From Clostridia bacterium (GTDB lineage: Bacteria; UBA6262; WVXT01; JAUXBS01): a stretch of DNA of 19,991 nucleotides. This document shows, piece by piece, positions 14,501 through 19,991 of the stretch. The DNA is taken from positions 1-19,991 of the forward strand of contig JAUXDE010000018.1 in assembly GCA_030618495.1 (NCBI GenBank). The letters run 5' to 3'. Below the pieces are notes generated by a model that was not told where the DNA came from, ran no database searches, and saw only the letters and a list, made by a program, of their open reading frames with translations. Position numbers and translations under genes: made by a program. Numbering within the stretch: position 1 is the stretch's first letter; every line of letters starts with the position of its first letter.

Positions 14501-15519
14501 CAGTCATCCGCTCCTTCTTCCTGCCCGGCTCCGAAGTTCGCCTTGAATGAAGCCCTTATGAGAGAACCCATTTCCCCCATCAAACCGATCCCGAAATCAA
14601 CCTGGAAACTACTGAAACTGACACCGAAGCCACCGGTAAGCGCTATCGTTTTCGGACCGTCATTAATCCTCATTCCGCCTCTTATCGCAATTCTGACATT
14701 CATTGCTTCAAAGCCCCCCTCCACGCCGAGGTTTGCTTTCATGGAACTGTCATTTGGCAGTACCACGTCACCGGCTATTATTACACTGTTGCTATCTCCG
14801 TAGTATCCCCCAAACCTCTTAGTGAACATCGCCCCCCCCCTGATTGCCATAGGCAGCTCATCCGCATCCTCATCGCTTGTTCCCTCAAGGTATTTCATCT
14901 TATTGCCAATCCTTAAGTTCATCAGGCTCGCGCCGATTGTCAACTCGGTTACGTCCTCATAAATCGGCCTGAACAGCCCCCCGATATCTATCGCGAAACT
15001 GGAAGCGTTGTATGTCTCCACAAGCGTGGAATTAATTATCTTGAACGCAAGCCCCGCTGATATGTTTTCACTGACATCCATTCCATACCCTGCCGTAATC
15101 AAGATAGAACTCTGGGCGCTCTTCGTTTCCGAATTTAAAAAGGAACCGTCATCATGGGTTGTATTAATCTCTATATCACCCGCGCTCAACATGGCAAAGC
15201 TCCCGCCAAAAGTGCCGAGACTCCCCGTAGGCAGAGACGCCCCGAGAAACTGCGAGCTCACGTTCGCCAACCCTATCATGTGCATGGCTACCAACTCTAT
15301 CTTACCCAGGTTCGCCAGTCCCGCCGGGTTGTAGGAAAGCGTATTTATATCGTCCGCGACCGCCGTAAATGCGCCGCCCATGCCAAGCTGCCTCGCGCCC
15401 ATGGTCTGTTTCATGATTATAGCGCCGCTCTTCGACAAAGTTCCTGAAAAGCACGGCGCGGCGGCCGCCGTAATCGCAGCCGTCAGCATAAATAAAATTC
15501 CAATCCTGTTTTTCCTCAT
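14494..15519 (-). CDS. PorV/UPF0164-family outer-membrane beta-barrel protein
   Basis: The 341-residue protein has a signal peptide (about 1-26) and then the family hallmark at residues 41-70: GARQLGMGGAFTAVADD followed by LSYNPAGLANL. Alternating hydrophobic beta strands continue to the C-terminus (for example ITAGYGMDVSENISAGLAFK and ALTGGFGVSFSSFQVDFGIGL). PorV belongs to this family and shuttles cargo in the type IX secretion system; many members in other phyla lack known roles. Its ATG overlaps the TGA of the FN3 gene by four nt and its stop overlaps the FliF-FliG start, so the three are probably translated together. A nine-base G tract lies in the coding sequence. An outer-membrane channel or carrier for the upstream surface protein is a reasonable inference. 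Confidence 0.9.
   Translation of the reverse strand: MRKNRIGILFMLTAAITAAAAPCFSGTLSKSGAIIMKQTMGARQLGMGGAFTAVADDINTLSYNPAGLANLGKIELVAMHMIGLANVSSQFLGASLPTGSLGTFGGSFAMLSAGDIEINTTHDDGSFLNSETKSAQSSILITAGYGMDVSENISAGLAFKIINSTLVETYNASSFAIDIGGLFRPIYEDVTELTIGASLMNLRIGNKMKYLEGTSDEDADELPMAIRGGAMFTKRFGGYYGDSNSVIIAGDVVLPNDSSMKANLGVEGGFEAMNVRIAIRGGMRINDGPKTIALTGGFGVSFSSFQVDFGIGLMGEMGSLIRASFKANFGAGQEEGADDWW
14832..14840 (-). repeat. Poly-G9 tract inside the PorV-like gene
   Basis: Nine consecutive C on the plus strand (G in the mRNA) encode part of AIRGGAMF about two thirds into the protein. It is the longest homopolymer G run I noticed in the window and lies in an outer-membrane protein gene. Slippage would truncate the barrel and could disturb coupling to the downstream FliF-FliG start. 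Confidence 0.6.
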
Positions 15520-18500
15520 TTTACCACCACAATCTTCTTAGTCGCGCTTAACCCCGGAGCTTCTATGTGAACAAGGTAAACTCCGCTGGCAACCATATCG
15601 CTCTCTATATCCCATTCCTGGCTGTAAATCCCCGCATCTTTGCTCTCATCGTCAACCAGCGTCTTCACAAAATCGCCAAGCAGGTTATATATTTTGATTG
15701 TAACGTTCCCCTCATCCTTCAGTCCGTATTTTACCGACGGGTTTAAGTTTGACTCTCCTAATTTGTACACATTGTTCCAGCAGGAAAATTCCGGCTCATC
15801 AACTTCATAAGTAATCGAAAACGCCGAACTGCCCGCCGACTTGTTGCCCGCCGCGTCATAAACATAAATAGTTATGTTCACGGTGCCCACAAGCGGGTAG
15901 TAGTCGGAAATATTTACAATCGTAATCGTTCCGCTGATATTACCGCTACCGCTGTCTATGGTCAGGTCATTCGTATGAGTTGTCGTGCCCGTAGCAAGAG
16001 CCGATACATGTCCCGATGCAATATAACGGTTTATCACGTTGCCGTCCTGGTCCGTGATTACCACGGAATCACTCTTGATTTGAGCTCCGGCTTCCGCCGA
16101 GCCGGTTACCGTAAGCGTGTATCCCCCGTCAGCAAGCCCCTTCTTGGTCATAGATACGTTCTCCGGCTTTGCCGGTACAACAAGGTCAACTGTGATGCCG
16201 TCGCTGTTATCGGAATAATTAGAGTCTTCCGCGTAAAGCCCCATGAAGTTCCTTGCCTTGACACGGGCGTAGTAGGTCTTGCCGTGCACACAGCCGGTAA
16301 TATTATAAGTCAGCGCGCCGTCTCCCGCGTAACTGTTGAACTTTTCGCTGCCCCCCGGCACGGTGCTGACCTGCAGCAAGAATCCTTCAATATGACTCTG
16401 ATCATCAACAGCCGCTCCCACCTGCCAGGTGAAGGTTACCGTGCTGGATTTTGACCACTCGTCGCTTGTCGGCTTTATAGGTTTGCCCGTGGGTTTAGTA
16501 TCATCAACGAGACGTATACCGTTGGAACTTACGACGTAAGTGCTGACAACTTCAAGATAGTTCCTTGCTCTCACGTTAACGTAGTAAGTAGCGCCCCAAT
16601 TCAAAACACCGGGCAGATTAAAAGCGTTAGGAGTAAAAGCAACGCTGGTAGAGATGAAATCATGATAACTCCCCGTCCAGCCGTACACCTTGATGCTGCC
16701 GGGCGCGGTACCGATGGAAAAGTCATAACCGTCTATGCCGCTTTCCTCAACAACCACAGACCAGCTTATATCTAACTGCGAGTCATCGGGTGTTTCAGGA
16801 AGATCAGAACCTAATCCATCATAAACGTTAGACGGGGCGAGGGGAGGAGTTATATCCATGGTTATTCCGTAATTAGAGTGCGTGCTGGAAAACAAACCGT
16901 AAAGCCCGGCACCGTTAAGCGCCGCCACGCGCGAATAGAACGTATTACCGTTGCTTGTTGTGGATATGTATATGTCCTTTGACGTTACATTCCCGACATC
17001 CCCGGAAAACTCTATTCCCGGACCCCAATAATTAACATCCGTGCTTACCTCAAGGTAATAACCTATGACGCCCGATTGACCGTCAGTCGCCCCTGCCGAG
17101 GACCAGCTAAACGGGATGGTACTCTTGCCGATATAATAGTCTCCGTCAACCTTTTTTATGGACGAACTATAATACTGCGGGTCTTTTTCTCCCGGGGTTC
17201 CGTCCGGAACCGTTAAATCAACTAAAACTCCGGCAGTAAAGGTTGTATAATCGACCCCGTACAAATCAGCGCCGTTAACAGCCGTTACACTCGCGTAATA
17301 CGTCTGATTGTGCTCACAGCCCGTTATGGTATATGAACTCACATAAACAACGCCCGACGTTAACATGACATCAAAACCCGGAAACGTTGATACCCTAACA
17401 TGATAACCCGAAATACCGCTCTGGGCATCAATTACCGTGCCTGTTGACCAGCTGAACGTTATGGTGGATTTGCCGATGAAGTAATCCGTGTAGAAATTAG
17501 GATAGGGTATACCCGGTTTACCGCCGGGAGGAGATTCATCCACCTGGATACCGTTTGAGCTTGAATAATCAACCGAATATTGTCCCGCCCCGTTTATAGC
17601 AAATATCCTTGCATAGTACATCACGCTTTCCGTTAATGAAACAGTAATAGTGCCCGAAGAGGTATCCTTGCCGTCATAATAGAAATCCGCGGAGGTAATA
17701 TCATTGATACCCTCAAAACCATTGCTTGAACTGACTATCAGATGATACCCCACGATGCCGCTGATATTATCGGATGAATCCCCTATATTCCATTCAAAAT
17801 CCAGGGTGCTCTTTGAACACCAGTCACCCCCATCATCGAGACCGCCCGGGCTCCCTGTTGGTTTTGATATATCAACTATGATACGCTTGCTTAAGCTGCT
17901 CCAACCATCACCCTCATCACTCTCCAAGCCGGCCCCATTAATGGACTTGATTTTAGCTTGATATTTCTCGCCGTCTACACCTGCGGGGGTACAGGTTGAC
18001 GTTACCGCTCCCGGATAGAAAGTAAACGGGTCTTCTTCAATCTCCAGCTCTATCCGTAATCTATAACCCGTTACCCCGCTCACCGTATCGGTAGCCGCAT
18101 TCCAGCCAAACCATAAAGTTGTTGAACTTGAATAAACAATATCGCCATCAATACCAGTGGGTATGAGCCATATACCAGTGGGTACTGTCGGTGCGGTGAT
18201 ATCTATGGTAACACTGCCCGTTGCCGGGCTCAAATCATATAACCCCGCGTTATTTTTTGCCGTGATTTTGAAGTAATACTGCTGGGTATCGGAGAAACCG
18301 CTAAGTTGTTTTGTGGTCGCATTAACTATGTATGCCGAGGAAACCAGAACGCTGTAACCCGGACCATCATAAACTTCAAGTTTGTAGCCGTTTATTCCGC
18401 TCTCGTCATCCTTTACACCACTTACCGTACCCGTTGACCAGCTAAACTGAACATCATCTTCTGAACTGCTGTAATCCCCGGGAGAAACGATTACAGGCGT

Positions 18501-19991
18501 TCCGAGAGGAGTAGTAGTGTCAACGGTTATACCGTCAGTAACGTTGGTTGAGGTGGTAGTGAAAACCCCGGCGCCGCTCATGGCGCTTACCCGGGCAAAG
18601 TATGTTTTCCCGTTTTCAAGTCCTGCTACGGTTCCTGTTGTCTTTCCAACGACTATTGATTCGCTAGTCGTTAACCATGAAGTGCTGCTCTCACTCACCT
18701 CAAGTTTATAACCTACGATGTCACTCTCAAGGTCTTCCGAATCGCCATTATCCCAGTAAAACTCAGCATCAGCCGAACCAAAAACATGGCCTCCGTCATC
18801 TATGTTGACAGGTCTTCCTGTCGGCGTTGTGGTATCAAGCTTCACGCCGTCGGAACGTGAGTAAGAGGGCTTGAACCAGAGCGTCTGGACATTCGTTAAG
18901 GTATCTGTATTACTGTGAACAATAAGCCAATCATCGCCGTTCTCATTATACCCGTTGGATATCCCGACCGTTGCGGAAAGATTTTCATTTCCCGTTCCGT
19001 AGTTGAACTTTATATACCTGTTCTTATATAGGACAATTTCGAAGTTCACTGCCGTGCCGGAGGGATTCAGATGTCCCTGCCATCGTATAGTTGCTGAATT
19101 AGTATCTGAAGAAACGTATATATCATCCCCTGCTTCGTCAAGAATCAAGTCATCCCATAACGGCGCAATCATAATCCTGTCCTTAAGAACTTCAATACTG
19201 TTAATCCAGCCTGTATAGGAATTTTCAAAAGTAATGAAACCGTTCGTGCATATATAAGCAGTGTCATAGGGTTTGCCGTAGAAATAAAACGTGAACGGCA
19301 GCGAGTATTCATAGTAGCCATTATTGTAGTCCGGGTCCCATGAAGAGTTTTCCGCTATTCCGCTTCCAGAATACCCGTTATCAATGAAGGTCGTAGTGTA
19401 TCTCTCTAGGGATTCCACGTCATTGTTGTCAAATGATTTCACTGTCACATAATAAGTAGTCCCGTAGGAAAGACTCAAACCTGTTTTCACCACGTATGTA
19501 TCGGTATTTACGCTTGTCCAGTCAGCAATATTTGTTGCTCCCGGAGTCAAACTGCCCATTGCATACCAGTAGGAACTCACCCCAGAAACAGGCTGCCAGT
19601 ATGCCTTAAGAGTTGTGCTTGAAGAGTTGAAATCCAGATCCACCGCAGAGCAACCCTCGTTCACAATTATTTTGGTTGAAACCACATATACACCCTCACT
19701 GTTGTTCGAAAAATTACTGTACGTACCGCCAAAACCCCATGCACGGACACGGGCATAGTATGTCTCTCCTTCCTCGCAGTTGGTAATGTCCTTGCTCCTA
19801 ACAAAACCCAGGTACCCGGCATACTTGTCATTGCCGCCTTCTGTCGTTCCAACCTCCAAATGGAACCCTAGAATCTCATCATAGGGCTGAACGTCATCTT
19901 CAGACCAAGTAAAATTTATGGTCGTGGAGTTGGGATACAACGTTCCCTCGGATATTATTGGATTGCCCGTAAAAGCTGCATAAAGGTACAG
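15516..19991 (-). CDS. Giant FN3-repeat surface protein with FlgD-Ig/T9SS-like C-terminus, 5' end beyond the window
   Basis: The frame is open to the right edge (at least 1491 residues). The TTG at 19940 sits inside an FN3 repeat and is not the real start. About ten FN3-like modules are visible, each with a Trp near strand B and a closing pattern such as YYARVxAxNGAGxY. Between the second and third lies a nidogen-like domain (about 18870-19385: LPFTFYFYG, CTNGFITFEN, APLWDDL, IRWQGHL, FEIVLYKN). A further Ig-like domain precedes the C-terminal module (NLNPSVKYGL, VTIKIYNLLGDFVKTL, SGVYLVHIE, KKIVVVK). That module matches FlgD-Ig and type-A T9SS sorting domains in style. It is probably an exported adhesin-like fibre. 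The ATGA overlap with the PorV-like gene, and the motor genes beyond, suggest joint function in surface display or movement. Confidence 0.92.
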   Translation of the reverse strand: MYLYAAFTGNPIISEGTLYPNSTTINFTWSEDDVQPYDEILGFHLEVGTTEGGNDKYAGYLGFVRSKDITNCEEGETYYARVRAWGFGGTYSNFSNNSEGVYVVSTKIIVNEGCSAVDLDFNSSSTTLKAYWQPVSGVSSYWYAMGSLTPGATNIADWTSVNTDTYVVKTGLSLSYGTTYYVTVKSFDNNDVESLERYTTTFIDNGYSGSGIAENSSWDPDYNNGYYEYSLPFTFYFYGKPYDTAYICTNGFITFENSYTGWINSIEVLKDRIMIAPLWDDLILDEAGDDIYVSSDTNSATIRWQGHLNPSGTAVNFEIVLYKNRYIKFNYGTGNENLSATVGISNGYNENGDDWLIVHSNTDTLTNVQTLWFKPSYSRSDGVKLDTTTPTGRPVNIDDGGHVFGSADAEFYWDNGDSEDLESDIVGYKLEVSESSTSWLTTSESIVVGKTTGTVAGLENGKTYFARVSAMSGAGVFTTTSTNVTDGITVDTTTPLGTPVIVSPGDYSSSEDDVQFSWSTGTVSGVKDDESGINGYKLEVYDGPGYSVLVSSAYIVNATTKQLSGFSDTQQYYFKITAKNNAGLYDLSPATGSVTIDITAPTVPTGIWLIPTGIDGDIVYSSSTTLWFGWNAATDTVSGVTGYRLRIELEIEEDPFTFYPGAVTSTCTPAGVDGEKYQAKIKSINGAGLESDEGDGWSSLSKRIIVDISKPTGSPGGLDDGGDWCSKSTLDFEWNIGDSSDNISGIVGYHLIVSSSNGFEGINDITSADFYYDGKDTSSGTITVSLTESVMYYARIFAINGAGQYSVDYSSSNGIQVDESPPGGKPGIPYPNFYTDYFIGKSTITFSWSTGTVIDAQSGISGYHVRVSTFPGFDVMLTSGVVYVSSYTITGCEHNQTYYASVTAVNGADLYGVDYTTFTAGVLVDLTVPDGTPGEKDPQYYSSSIKKVDGDYYIGKSTIPFSWSSAGATDGQSGVIGYYLEVSTDVNYWGPGIEFSGDVGNVTSKDIYISTTSNGNTFYSRVAALNGAGLYGLFSSTHSNYGITMDITPPLAPSNVYDGLGSDLPETPDDSQLDISWSVVVEESGIDGYDFSIGTAPGSIKVYGWTGSYHDFISTSVAFTPNAFNLPGVLNWGATYYVNVRARNYLEVVSTYVVSSNGIRLVDDTKPTGKPIKPTSDEWSKSSTVTFTWQVGAAVDDQSHIEGFLLQVSTVPGGSEKFNSYAGDGALTYNITGCVHGKTYYARVKARNFMGLYAEDSNYSDNSDGITVDLVVPAKPENVSMTKKGLADGGYTLTVTGSAEAGAQIKSDSVVITDQDGNVINRYIASGHVSALATGTTTHTNDLTIDSGSGNISGTITIVNISDYYPLVGTVNITIYVYDAAGNKSAGSSAFSITYEVDEPEFSCWNNVYKLGESNLNPSVKYGLKDEGNVTIKIYNLLGDFVKTLVDDESKDAGIYSQEWDIESDMVASGVYLVHIEAPGLSATKKIVVVK

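Noticed and set aside
15516-19940. TTG at 19940 as the start of the FN3 protein
   Set aside because: The frame continues without a stop to the right edge and the residues before it (NPIISEGTL) complete an FN3 repeat. There is no signal peptide or ribosome site, so the gene is truncated by the window.
15516-19991. CRISPR or DNA-level tandem array
   Set aside because: The periodicity is at the protein level (FN3 modules). Nucleotide copies are diverged and there are no short identical repeats with uniform spacers.

Overview
The window reads as a chromosomal fragment of an uncultured, diderm (Gram-negative) bacterium with roughly 45 % GC (an impression, not a count). Every gene I can support lies on the minus strand, so transcription runs from the right edge to the left. 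The mix of a PorV/UPF0164-type outer-membrane barrel, large fibronectin-III (FN3) surface proteins with FlgD-Ig/T9SS-like C-termini, a lamin-tail protein and DUF2341 domains is typical of poorly cultivated phyla such as Elusimicrobiota, Firestonebacteria, Goldbacteria or Desantisbacteria. That placement is inference only. TGA, TAA and TAG all act as stops, so the genetic code is standard.

Region A (19991-10578) is a tightly packed and partly translationally coupled block. In transcription order it holds a giant FN3 surface protein (5' end off the window), a PorV-like outer-membrane protein (4-nt ATGA overlap), a FliF-FliG fusion protein (7-nt overlap), MotA, a canonical MotB, and a second MotB that has lost its ion-binding Asp and its peptidoglycan-binding Asp. 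No other flagellar gene is present. The fusion keeps only FliF ring-building motif 3, one transmembrane helix and the FliG middle and C-terminal domains. It lacks the FliM-binding EHPQR motif and several torque residues. I infer a reduced ion-driven rotary or gliding/secretion motor linked to surface-protein export. This is the most unusual system in the window.

Region B (10564-7040) is a signalling cassette: a dCache-HAMP sensor histidine kinase, a tandem double-receiver protein, a degenerate receiver (phospho-Asp changed to Asn, Lys changed to Gln) and a PilZ c-di-GMP-binding protein. None carries a DNA-binding output, so they probably act on a protein target, most simply the adjacent motor. 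A sigma-70 promoter matching consensus at every position (TTGACA-N17-TATAAT) lies after the kinase. Its predicted start falls on the outer edge of a 108-bp near-perfect inverted repeat, so the receiver/PilZ transcript should begin with a long hairpin.

Region C (6938-5300) holds a HAD phosphatase and a secreted lamin-tail plus FlgD-Ig protein. A 377-bp gap follows. It contains a good promoter (TGGACA-N17-TATAAT), an upstream pair of 12-bp direct repeats, a 14-bp palindrome and a roughly 170-nt leader with weak hairpins.

Region D (4922-1) is a secreted GH18 chitinase-like protein of at least 1640 residues that runs off the left edge. It carries a signal peptide, an intact GH18 catalytic motif, a CBM9-like domain, and invasin/Big-type Ig repeats into which DUF2341 modules are inserted twice at the same loop. 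Together the genes suggest a surface-active, probably polysaccharide-degrading bacterium with a dedicated, chemically regulated envelope motor.
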